Below are positions 43,401 to 50,505 of a stretch of DNA of 64,000 bases, piece by piece. Positions within the stretch are counted from its first letter, which is position 1; each line of letters starts with the position of its first letter. Both the position numbers and the translations under genes were made by a program. Source of the DNA: JADJWR01 sp964610575 (GTDB lineage Bacteria; Pseudomonadota; Gammaproteobacteria; Burkholderiales; Burkholderiaceae_F). The notes below the pieces were generated by a model. That model had not been told where the DNA came from. It was given only the letters and a program-made list of their open reading frames with translations, and searched no databases. The stretch covers positions 97,781 through 161,780 of the forward strand of contig CAZSYX010000001.1 in NCBI GenBank assembly GCA_964610575.1. The letters are read 5' to 3'.

Positions 43401-44038
43401 GTGACCGTCTTCATCGCCACCCATACGCCGGCATAGCGGCTCATCGCGAAGCCGTGCAGGCCGTGGTCGAGGTATTCCTGCACGGTGGCCGGATACAGCA
43501 CCGGGATCATGCAGGCCTTGAAGATGTGGTCCGACTGGTGCGGCAGCGTCGAGCTCTTGGCACCGTGATCATCGCCGGCCAGCGCCAGCACGCCGCCGCG
43601 CGGGCTGGTGCCGGCGGCGTTGGCGTGCTTGAAGACGTCGCCGCAGCGGTCCACGCCCGGGCCCTTGCCGTACCACAGGGCAAAGACGCCGTCGTATTTC
43701 GCGCCCGGCGTCATGCCGACCTGTTGCGTGCCCCACACGCTGGTGGCGGCGAGGTCCTCGTTCAGGCCGGAGTGGAACTTTATGTGTTGCTTTTCAAGGT
43801 GCCTCTTCGCGCGCCATGCGGTCTGGTCGACCGAGCCCAGCGGGCTGCCGCGATAGCCGGTGATGAATCCCGCGGTGTTCAGCCCCGCCATCGCGTCGCG
43901 TTGCCGCTGCAGCATCGCCAGCCGCAGCAGCGCCTGCGTGCCGCTCATGTAGGCGCGTCCGCGCTCCAGCGTCCAGCGGTCGTCAAGCGAAATTTCCGCC
44001 AGGGCGCGGCGGACGGATTCAGGCGGCGGGGCATTCAT
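40415..44038 (-). CDS. Indolepyruvate ferredoxin oxidoreductase, fused alpha-beta-gamma form
   Basis: A 1207-residue enzyme that oxidatively decarboxylates indolepyruvate and other arylpyruvates to acyl-CoA. Order: N-terminal pyrimidine domain (GFITGYRGSPLGSVD), middle region, thiamine-diphosphate domain (GSRAVAGIGCHYMAIWMD), a cysteine cluster for [4Fe-4S] (CEGCGDCSVQSNC and CNKDFSCLKGFC), and a gamma domain (GIGGTGVVTIGQLLGMAAH). This single-chain IorAB fusion is typical of Proteobacteria. ATG 44038 has GAGGA seven bases upstream. It stands alone on the minus strand, divergent from the YbjQ gene. Involved in aromatic amino acid catabolism. Confidence 0.93.
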   Translation of the reverse strand: MNAPPPESVRRALAEISLDDRWTLERGRAYMSGTQALLRLAMLQRQRDAMAGLNTAGFITGYRGSPLGSVDQTAWRAKRHLEKQHIKFHSGLNEDLAATSVWGTQQVGMTPGAKYDGVFALWYGKGPGVDRCGDVFKHANAAGTSPRGGVLALAGDDHGAKSSTLPHQSDHIFKACMIPVLYPATVQEYLDHGLHGFAMSRYAGVWVAMKTVTEVVEASASVVVDPERVNIALPSDFAMPPGGLNIRWPDTPLAQEARLLDHKLYAALAYCRANKLNYTVLDSPHARFGIVASGKAYLDMRQALADLGLDEETCARIGIRVFKVGMVWPLEAQAVRAFAEGLEEILVVEEKRQLIEYQIKEDLYAWIGTGKRIPRVIGKFDEKDGGEWSVPQGSWVLPAHSELSPAIVAKAIVARIGRLELPSDVRARMQARLALIEAKEKSLATPRLVAERKPYFCSGCPHNTSTVVPEGSRAVAGIGCHYMAIWMDRSTSTFTQMGGEGVPWIGQAPFTNEQHIFANLGDGTYFHSGALAIRAAVAAGVSITYKILFNDAVAMTGGQPTDGQLTVPAITQQVYAEGVRRIVIVTDEPQKYDAASERDHSAVNARGAEGDVWKLAPGVTVHHRDELDHIQRELREYAGVSVLVYDQTCASEKRRRRKQNKPDKVVFPDPPRRVVINELVCEGCGDCSVQSNCLSVEPLETEFGRKRRINQSSCNKDFSCLKGFCPSFVTVEGGKLKKGKAAAVDVPQLALPEVPELPAGRGYGIVVTGIGGTGVVTIGQLLGMAAHIEGRGVSVLDMAGLAQKGGAVFSHVQIAPRPEDLFATRIAMNESDLVLGCDLITSASNEALSKIHSGRTKAVLNTAESPTADFVKNPNWSSGAAGMLQQIREAIGTEAHAAAVDATGLATALLGDGIYTNPFVLGFAWQKGWIPLAYETLLRAIELNGVAIDANRRAFEWGRAAAHDAEAVRKAAFPAQVIELKRASSLEEIVGRRAEFLTAYQSAAYAQRYKDLVERVRRVESDRLQSIKLTEAVARYYFKLLAIKDEYEVARLHADPAFRDRIAGMFEGDYKLNFHLAPPLLARPDPVTGKAKKMQFGPWIMGAFGVLAKLKFLRGTALDVFGYTEERRMERALISEYEQLVDELLGRLAADNHSVAIELASLPEEIRGYGHVKAQHLEKARAKQADLLARFRGQGNAQVIRMPVKAA

Positions 44039-44322
44039 GCAGGATTCCTCGGCCAAAAATCGTGTTCCTGGGAGCGCGTTGCCAACGGCTGCTGGACGTT
44101 GGGTGCGGCCGCGCTTCGCCTTGTGGGCGTCGGCGGCGGTGTCTGGACTTCAGGAGCCTGAAGTGGCGGGCAGGCTAACAGAGGCACCGCATCGGCTCAA
44201 TCGGCACAGCCACCCGGCATCGCGGTAGCGGCGGTTGCGTATCCTTCGAGCGCTTCGCGCGGAATCCAGGCTCTGTCCACGCGCCGGCAGACAGCTGCGC
44301 CCGCCGATGAAGGAGATGTCGA

Positions 44323-44643
44323 ATGGTCGTCACCACCACCCCGAGCGTCGAAGGCAAGCGCATCACCCGGTACTGCGGTGTGGTCGCCGGTGAGGCCATC
44401 CTCGGCGCCAACCTGTTCAAGGACCTCTTTGCCGGCATCCGCGACCTCGTCGGCGGCCGGTCGGCAACCTATGAGCGCGAGCTGCAGCGGGCGCGGGACA
44501 TCGCCATGCAGGAGTTGCAGCAACGTGCTCAGGAACTTGGCGCGAATGCCGTGGTCGGGGTCGATCTGGACTACGAGGTGCTGGGCCAGGGCAACGGGAT
44601 GCTGATGGTCTCGGCCAGCGGTACCGCCGTGGTCGTCGAGTGA
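44323..44643 (+). CDS. YbjQ family protein (UPF0145)
   Basis: A 106-residue homologue of E. coli YbjQ, a small pentamer-forming protein of unknown function. Characteristic segments: VVAGEAILGANLFKDLFAGIRDLVGGRSATYERELQRARDIAM-type region, then LGANAVVGVDLDYEVLG. AAGGAG lies seven bases upstream of ATG 44323. It lies between the divergent indolepyruvate enzyme and the broken oligopeptidase. No cofactor motif is evident. Confidence 0.9.
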   Translation: MVVTTTPSVEGKRITRYCGVVAGEAILGANLFKDLFAGIRDLVGGRSATYERELQRARDIAMQELQQRAQELGANAVVGVDLDYEVLGQGNGMLMVSASGTAVVVE

Positions 44644-44726
44644 ACTGACTGGCTCTGCACTGCACCGGCCCTGCGTTCAAGGCGCCGCCGGCAGCGAGCA
44701 ATCAACTTCATATCTATCGACAGTCG

Positions 44727-46109
44727 ATGAACCGCGACAAGATTGAAACGCTCGACAACCCGCTGCTGCAGGCCTGGACCGACGAGCTCGGCCTGCCGCC
44801 GTTTGCGGCGATCGAGGCCGGCCACTTCGAGCCGGCGTTCGACGCGGCGCTCGCCGAGCACCGCGCGGAGATCGAGCGCATCGCCACCCAGTCGGAGCCG
44901 CCCACGTTTGAAAATTCCGCGGCGGCGCTCGATCGCAGCGGCCGGTTGCTGGCGCGTATCGAGCCGGTCTTCCGCAGCTTTTTGCTTCGCACACCTCGCC
45001 TGAGCTGCAGGCGGTCGAGCGCCGGCTGGCACCGCGGCTGGCCGCGCACTACGCGTCGATCCAGCGCGATCCGCGGCTGATTGCCCGCCTCGACGCGCTG
45101 CATCGACGACGCGCAGATCAAGCCCTACTTCTCGCTGGAGAACATGCTGGCAGCGCTCGCCGACTGCGCGCAGCGCCTGTTCGGCGTGCGCTTCGTCGAG
45201 CGCCCCAAAGCGCCGCGCTACCACCCCGACGTGCGCGTGTTCGAGGCGCTCGCTGCCTCCGGCAGCCGCGTCGGCACGTTTCTGTTCGACAACTTCGCCC
45301 GCCCCGGCAAGCGCAGCGGCGCCTGGATGAATGCCATGCGCCTGCAGTCGAGGAGTGGCGGTGAGGTGCGGCCCGTCATCGTCAACAACAGCAATTTCTC
45401 GAGGGGCGCGCCAGGCGAGTCCGTGCTGCTGTCGCTCGACGACGTGCGAACGCTGTTCCACGAGTTCGGCCACGGCCTGCACGGACTGCTGTCGGACGTC
45501 ACCTACGAGCGGCTGTCCGGCACGCGGGTGCTGCGCGACTTCGTCGAACTGCCGTCGCAGCTCTTCGAGCACTGGGCGCTTGAGCCCTCGGTGCTCGGGC
45601 GCCACGCGCGGCACTGCGTCACCGGCGAGCCGATGCCGCAGGCGCTGGTAGAGCGCGTGCTGCGAGCACGGGAGTTCAACCAGGGCTTCGAAACGGTGGG
45701 CTACACGGCCAGCGCACTGGTCGACATGATCCTGCATGGCCTCGCCGACGCGCAGGACCTCGACATCGCCGCCTTCGAGCGCGAGACGCTGGCGCGGCTC
45801 GGCACGCCCGAGCCCATCGCGCCGTACCACCACCTGGCGCACTTCCAGCACCTGTTCGCCGGCAACTACGCTGCCGGCTACTACGTCTACCTGTGGGCCG
45901 AAGTGCTCGACGCCGACGGCTATCGGGCCTTTGTCGAGGCGGGTGATCCGTTCGATGCGGCGGTGGCGGACCGCCTGCTGCGCTTCATCTACTCGCGCGG
46001 CGGTTCGCTGGAACCGGCGCAGGCTTACCGCGCATTCCGTGGCCGTGACGCCGAAGTCGGGCCGCTGCTCGCCAAGCGCGGGCTGATCGAGGAAACGCAG
46101 ACGGCCTGA
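44727..46109 (+). pseudogene. M3 family oligopeptidase (Dcp/PrlC-like), disrupted
   Basis: Intact M3 zinc oligopeptidases are about 680 residues; this locus has room for only 461 codons. Frame 1 (44727 to ~44980) encodes the normal N-terminus. The family sequence then continues in another frame as FASHTSPELQAVERRLAPRL from the poly-T run at 44979-44983, consistent with loss of one T. At about 45100 the sequence jumps from RLIARLDALH to IDDAQIKPYFSLENML, which are ~220 residues apart in the family, with a second frame change. The C-terminal part (45102-46109) is complete, with the zinc motif HEFGH and VELPSQLFEHW. Probably inactive; alternatively a misassembly. Confidence 0.8.
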
Positions 46110-46124
46110 TCGCCGGTGAGGCGG

Positions 46125-46541
46125 TCAGGCCGGCACCGGCATCGGCTGGCGGTCGCTCAGGCGCAGCCAGCCGCGGGCGATGCGGTACACCGCCCACAGG
46201 CCGAGCACGAACAGGCCGACGATCCAGATCGCAATGCCGACCAGCACGATCGCCAGCAGGCCGCCAGCCAGGCCGATGATCAGCGCCCACAGCAGTGCAA
46301 ACCAGAAGGTGCGGATCTGCCAGGTGAAGTGCGACTCGAGCCACGTGCCGCGGGCGTCGCCGCGCTTCACGTAGTTGATGATCACCGCGATGATCGACGG
46401 CCAGCCGAACAGGAACGCGCCGATCACGGTCGAGGCGCCGAAGGCGCCGATCGCCAGCCCGAGCGCATGCAGCGCGTAGGTCACGTGCGTGAGCGTGACC
46501 AGCGACGGGTCGGGTTCGATGGTGTTGATGTTGGTGCTCAT
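46125..46541 (-). CDS. Membrane protein, DUF4870-like
   Basis: A 138-residue protein with three or four hydrophobic segments (LHALGLAIGAFGASTVIGAFLFGWPSIIAVIINYV; FWFALLWALIIGLAGGLLAIVLVGIAIWIVGLFVLGLWAVY). The HVTYALHALGLAIG start, the VKRGDARGTWLESHFTWQIRTF loop and the overall plan fit the DUF4870/Tic20-like family of small inner-membrane proteins of unknown function. It ends in a short Pro-rich cytoplasmic tail. Stands between the broken peptidase (convergent) and the aminotransferase. Confidence 0.8.
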   Translation of the reverse strand: MSTNINTIEPDPSLVTLTHVTYALHALGLAIGAFGASTVIGAFLFGWPSIIAVIINYVKRGDARGTWLESHFTWQIRTFWFALLWALIIGLAGGLLAIVLVGIAIWIVGLFVLGLWAVYRIARGWLRLSDRQPMPVPA

Positions 46542-46610
46542 CGCTCCTCCCTGCCGGAGTCCGGCGGACAGCGGATATGTGCGGTCGGCGCGCTGGAAGT
46601 CAACGGTAGT

Positions 46611-47768
46611 TCAGCCGAGGAACCGCGCCAGCCGCTGGACGCCGTCGTCTATCAGGTGCTGCTGGGCGGCGAAGCACCAGCGCAGATAGCCCTCGCCTTC
46701 GGGACCAAAGGCCACGCCCGGTGCGAGCCCCAATCCCACCTGGGTGACCAGCCGCTTGGCAAAGGCGAGCGAATCGTCGCCGCGACCGGCTACGCGGAAG
46801 AACAGATACATCGCACCGTCGGGCGGCGCGCATTCGATGCCGGGCAGCCGCGACAGCTGCGCCACCAGCGCGTCGCGCGAGGCCTGCAGCCGCGCGCGCG
46901 TCTCGGCGATCAGTGCGTCGCCGTGCTCGATTGCGGCGATGCCGGCGCGCTGGATGAAAGTCGGCGCGCACGAAGTGTTGAACTCGACCATCTTGGCGAA
47001 GTTGGCGATGAAGCCGCGCGGCGCCACCAGCCAGCCGAGCCGGAAGCCGGTCATCGTCCAGCTCTTGGAGAAGGTGTTGGCGCTGATGAAGCGCTCGTCG
47101 GCGTCCGCCTGCCCGAGCACGCCGGGCGCGTGCGCCGAACCGTCGAAGATCAGCCGCTCGTAGGCGTCGTCGGCGATTAGCCAGACGCCGTGGCGGCGGC
47201 AGTGCGCGCGCAACGCTTCCCAGTCTTGCTGCGGCATCACCCAGCCGGTCGGGTTGTTCGGCGAATTGACGATCACCGCCCGCGTGCCGGCAGGCGCAGC
47301 ATCGAGCAGCCGCTGCAGGTCGAGCGTCCAGCGGCCGGCGGTGCACGAAAGCGGCACGCGCACGACCTCAGCGCCCATGATGCGCGGCTGCGCGGTGACG
47401 TTCGGCCACACCGGGGTGACGATGGCCACCCGGTCGCCCGGTTCGAACAGCGACTGCGCCACCAGCGACAGCGCGCTGACGCCGGAACTGGTCACCGCGA
47501 TCCGGCCCGCGTCCACCGGCAGGCGCGGCCTGTGCAGCCGGTTGACATAGCCGGCGATCGACTCGCGCAGCTCGGCAATGCCGAGGTTGTGGTTGTAGAA
47601 CGTCTCGCCTTCGTCGAGCGCCGCCTTCGCCGCCTCGCGGATGAAATCGGGCGTCGGCAGGTCGCCTTCGCCGAACCAGAACTTCAGCACATCGTCGCGG
47701 CCCATGGCCGCGTTGGCGACCTCGCGGATGCGTGAGGCGGGCAGGGGATCGAGCGAGGGGCGCAGCAT
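46611..47768 (-). CDS. Class I/II pyridoxal-phosphate aminotransferase
   Basis: A 385-residue fold-type I aminotransferase. The PLP lysine lies in SANTFSKSWTMTGFRLGWL. Other family marks are VNSPNNPTGWVMPQ (PLP-binding Asn), ADDAYERLIFDGSAHAP (Asp/Tyr contacts), and a C-terminal LRWCFAAQQHLIDDG. This grouping resembles aspartate/aromatic aminotransferases of the AspC-like bacterial subfamily I; the amino donor cannot be read. It lies next to the gsp operon but is probably separate: 47 bases separate it from the end of gspF in the same direction. Confidence 0.88.
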   Translation of the reverse strand: MLRPSLDPLPASRIREVANAAMGRDDVLKFWFGEGDLPTPDFIREAAKAALDEGETFYNHNLGIAELRESIAGYVNRLHRPRLPVDAGRIAVTSSGVSALSLVAQSLFEPGDRVAIVTPVWPNVTAQPRIMGAEVVRVPLSCTAGRWTLDLQRLLDAAPAGTRAVIVNSPNNPTGWVMPQQDWEALRAHCRRHGVWLIADDAYERLIFDGSAHAPGVLGQADADERFISANTFSKSWTMTGFRLGWLVAPRGFIANFAKMVEFNTSCAPTFIQRAGIAAIEHGDALIAETRARLQASRDALVAQLSRLPGIECAPPDGAMYLFFRVAGRGDDSLAFAKRLVTQVGLGLAPGVAFGPEGEGYLRWCFAAQQHLIDDGVQRLARFLG

Positions 47769-47815
47769 GGGCGCGGATGTTACCGGGACGGCCTGTGGCG
47801 CCCGGCGGAAGACGC

Positions 47816-49060
47816 TCAGCGCGCCAGCTGGTTGATCTCGATGATCGGCAGCAGCACCGCCAGCACGATCAGCATCACCACCACGCCCATGGCGAGGATC
47901 AGGATAGGCTCGAGCAGCGAGGTGAAGAACATCGCCCGCCGCTCGGCTTCGCGGGCATGGATGTCGGCAGCGCGGCCGAGCATTTCCGGCAGCTTGCCGG
48001 TCGCCTCGCCGGAAGCGATCAGGTGGATCAGCACCGGCGGAAACAGCCTTGTGCGGCCCGGCTGGTTGTCCTCGTTGCCGCTGGCTCGCAGCGCCCGCGC
48101 CAGCGAGAAGCCTTCGCGCACCCGCTGCGTGGCCTCCAGCACGCGCGTGCGCATGGCGAGGTTGTTGACCGTTTCGCCGGCCGCCTGCAGTGCGCGCAGC
48201 ATCGGCACGCCGCCGCCGGCGAGGATCGCGAGCGTGCTGGCGAAGCGCGCGGTGTTCAGCGACCGGCTGAGCACGCCGACCACCGGCATCTGCAGCAGCC
48301 GCTTGTGCCAGCGCAGTCGGACCGCTTCGACCTTGAGCAGCCGGCGCACGACGAAGACGGCGATCACGACCAGCACAAGCACGATCCAGCCGTAGGCGCG
48401 GACGAAGTCCGACAGGGCGATCAGTGCCCGGGTCAGGAACGGCAGTGCCTGTTTGGTGTTGGCGAACACCTGCACGACCTGCGGCACGACGTAGGTCAGC
48501 AGGCCGATGACCACCGCCAGCGCGACCAGCGTGACGATTACCGGATAGACGAACGCCAGCGTGATCTTCTGCTGCAGCTTGGCGCGCTCCTCGACATAGT
48601 CGGCAAGGCTGCCCAGCACCGAGCCGAGCTTGCCCGACTCCTCGCCGGCGGCGATCAGCGCGCGGTAGATGTCCGGGAACTGGCGCGGGTGGCGGGAGAG
48701 TGCATTCGACAGCGAGCTGCCGGCGAGCACGTCGGTGCGGATGGCCGCCATCAGTTCGCGGATCTGCTGCTTCTCGCTCTGCTCGACCATCACGGTGAGC
48801 GCGTCGGCCACTGGCAGCTGCGCTCCGAGCAGGCTCGCCAGCTGGCGCGTCAGCACCGACAGTTCGGTCTGCGACAGCCTCCGGCCAAGCGAAAGCTGCA
48901 ACCCCGCCTTCTGCCCCTCGCCAACAACCGGCTCGACGGTCAGCGGCACCAGGCCGCGGCCGCGCAGCAGCTGCCGCGCGGCGCGCGCGCTGTCGGCCTC
49001 GATGACGCCGGACTGGTCCTTGCCGGCGGCATCGGCGGCGGCGTAGCGGAAGGCGGTCAC
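47816..49060 (-). CDS. gspF: Type II secretion inner-membrane protein GspF
   Basis: A 414-residue polytopic platform protein. Two GspF domains are visible, each a helical bundle: residues ~70-190 (LTRQLASLLGAQLPVADALTVM) and ~270-400 (FASTLAILAGGGVPMLRALQAA), with membrane helices at ~165-185, ~220-245 and ~375-400 (MGVVVMLIVLAVLLPIIEINQLAR is the terminal motif). The start is GTG overlapping the gspE stop (GTGA). Last gene of the gsp operon. Confidence 0.93.
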   Translation of the reverse strand: MTAFRYAAADAAGKDQSGVIEADSARAARQLLRGRGLVPLTVEPVVGEGQKAGLQLSLGRRLSQTELSVLTRQLASLLGAQLPVADALTVMVEQSEKQQIRELMAAIRTDVLAGSSLSNALSRHPRQFPDIYRALIAAGEESGKLGSVLGSLADYVEERAKLQQKITLAFVYPVIVTLVALAVVIGLLTYVVPQVVQVFANTKQALPFLTRALIALSDFVRAYGWIVLVLVVIAVFVVRRLLKVEAVRLRWHKRLLQMPVVGVLSRSLNTARFASTLAILAGGGVPMLRALQAAGETVNNLAMRTRVLEATQRVREGFSLARALRASGNEDNQPGRTRLFPPVLIHLIASGEATGKLPEMLGRAADIHAREAERRAMFFTSLLEPILILAMGVVVMLIVLAVLLPIIEINQLAR

Positions 49061-50490
49061 TCCCTCGTCACCCGCACCACTTCCTCGTGCGAGGTGACGC
49101 CGGTGGCGACCCAGCGCAGGCCGTCGGCGCGCATCGAGGTCATGCCGGCGCGCTCGGCGGCGCGGCGCATGTCGGTGTCGTTGACGCCCTGGTGGATCAG
49201 CCCGCGCATCTGCTCGTCGACCCGCAGCAGCTCGTAGATGCCGGTGCGGCCGACGTAGCCGGTGAAAGTGCACTTGTCGCAGCCGACCGGAACGAACCCG
49301 TTGCCGCTGGCCTCCGGCTTCTTGCAGTGCGGGCACAGCTTGCGCACCAGCCGCTGGCCGAGCACGCCGAGCAGCGACGACGAGAGCAGGAACGGTTCGA
49401 TGCCCATGTCGATCAGCCGCGTGACCGCGCTCGCCGCGTCGTTGGTGTGCAGCGTGGCCAGCACCAGATGGCCGGTCAGCGAGGCCTGAACGGCGATCTG
49501 CGCCGTTTCGAGGTCGCGGATCTCGCCGACCATCACCACGTCCGGATCCTGGCGCAGGATCGAACGCAGGGCGCGGGCGAAGGTCATGTCGATCTTCGGA
49601 TTGACCTGCGTCTGGCCGATGCCCTCGAGGTCGTACTCGATCGGGTCCTCGACCGTCATGATGTTGGTGGTCGAGTGATCGAGCCGGCGGATCGCGCCGT
49701 ACAGCGTGGTGGTCTTGCCGGAGCCGGTCGGCCCGGTCACCAGCAGGATGCCATGCGGCTGGTGGATCAGCTTGTCGAAGGCGGCGCGCGTGCCCTCGGC
49801 CATGCCGAGCGACTCCAGGTTCAGGCGCGACAGGTCCTTCTCCAGCAGGCGCAGCACGGCGCGCTCGCCGTGTCCGGTCGGCAGCGTCGAGACGCGCACG
49901 TCCACCGCCCGCCCGCCGACCCGCAGCGTGATGCGGCCGTCCTGCGGCAGGCGTTTCTCGGCGATGTCGAGTTGCGCCATGATCTTGATGCGCGACACCA
50001 GCGCCGCGTGCAGCGCGCGCTTCGGCCGCACGATGTCGCGCAGCGTGCCATCGACGCGGAAGCGGACCAGCGAGTAGGTCTCGAACGGCTCGATGTGGAT
50101 GTCGGAGGCGCCGTCGCGCGCCGCCTGCGTCAGCAGCGCGTTGATCATGCGGATGATCGGCGCGTCGTCCTCGGTCTCCAGCAGGTCCTCGATGTCGGGC
50201 ACCTCGGCCAGCATGCGCGAGATGTCGAACTCGCCCTCGATGTCGCCGACGATCTGCTGCGCCGAGCCTTCGCCGGCGGAATAGACCTGGGCGATCGCCT
50301 CGCGCAGCGCGGCCGGCTCGACCATCACCGGCGTGACGCGGCCGGGAAACACCCGCATCACCTCGTTCAGCGCCGACAGCGGCGTCGACTCCGAGACCCA
50401 GGCCTCGGCGTCGCGCTCGCTCTGCGGTCGCAGCAGGATGCCGTTGTCCCGCGCGAAGGTGTAGGGAACGTAGCGCTGCGCAGTGCTCAT
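49057..50490 (-). CDS. gspE: Type II secretion ATPase GspE
   Basis: A 477-residue hexameric ATPase that powers the pseudopilus. Walker A GPTGSGKT is at residues 253-260, followed by the Asp box TVEDPIEYDL, Walker B (DPDVVMVGEIRDLETA) and the His box. The tetracysteine zinc motif CPHC...CDKC is present at ~382-404. The N-terminal domain is short, with residues 1-110 providing GspL binding. The stop overlaps gspF and the start lies 15 bases after gspD. Confidence 0.95.
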   Translation of the reverse strand: MSTAQRYVPYTFARDNGILLRPQSERDAEAWVSESTPLSALNEVMRVFPGRVTPVMVEPAALREAIAQVYSAGEGSAQQIVGDIEGEFDISRMLAEVPDIEDLLETEDDAPIIRMINALLTQAARDGASDIHIEPFETYSLVRFRVDGTLRDIVRPKRALHAALVSRIKIMAQLDIAEKRLPQDGRITLRVGGRAVDVRVSTLPTGHGERAVLRLLEKDLSRLNLESLGMAEGTRAAFDKLIHQPHGILLVTGPTGSGKTTTLYGAIRRLDHSTTNIMTVEDPIEYDLEGIGQTQVNPKIDMTFARALRSILRQDPDVVMVGEIRDLETAQIAVQASLTGHLVLATLHTNDAASAVTRLIDMGIEPFLLSSSLLGVLGQRLVRKLCPHCKKPEASGNGFVPVGCDKCTFTGYVGRTGIYELLRVDEQMRGLIHQGVNDTDMRRAAERAGMTSMRADGLRWVATGVTSHEEVVRVTRE

Positions 50491-50505
50491 TGGGCGCGCC
50501 GCGGT

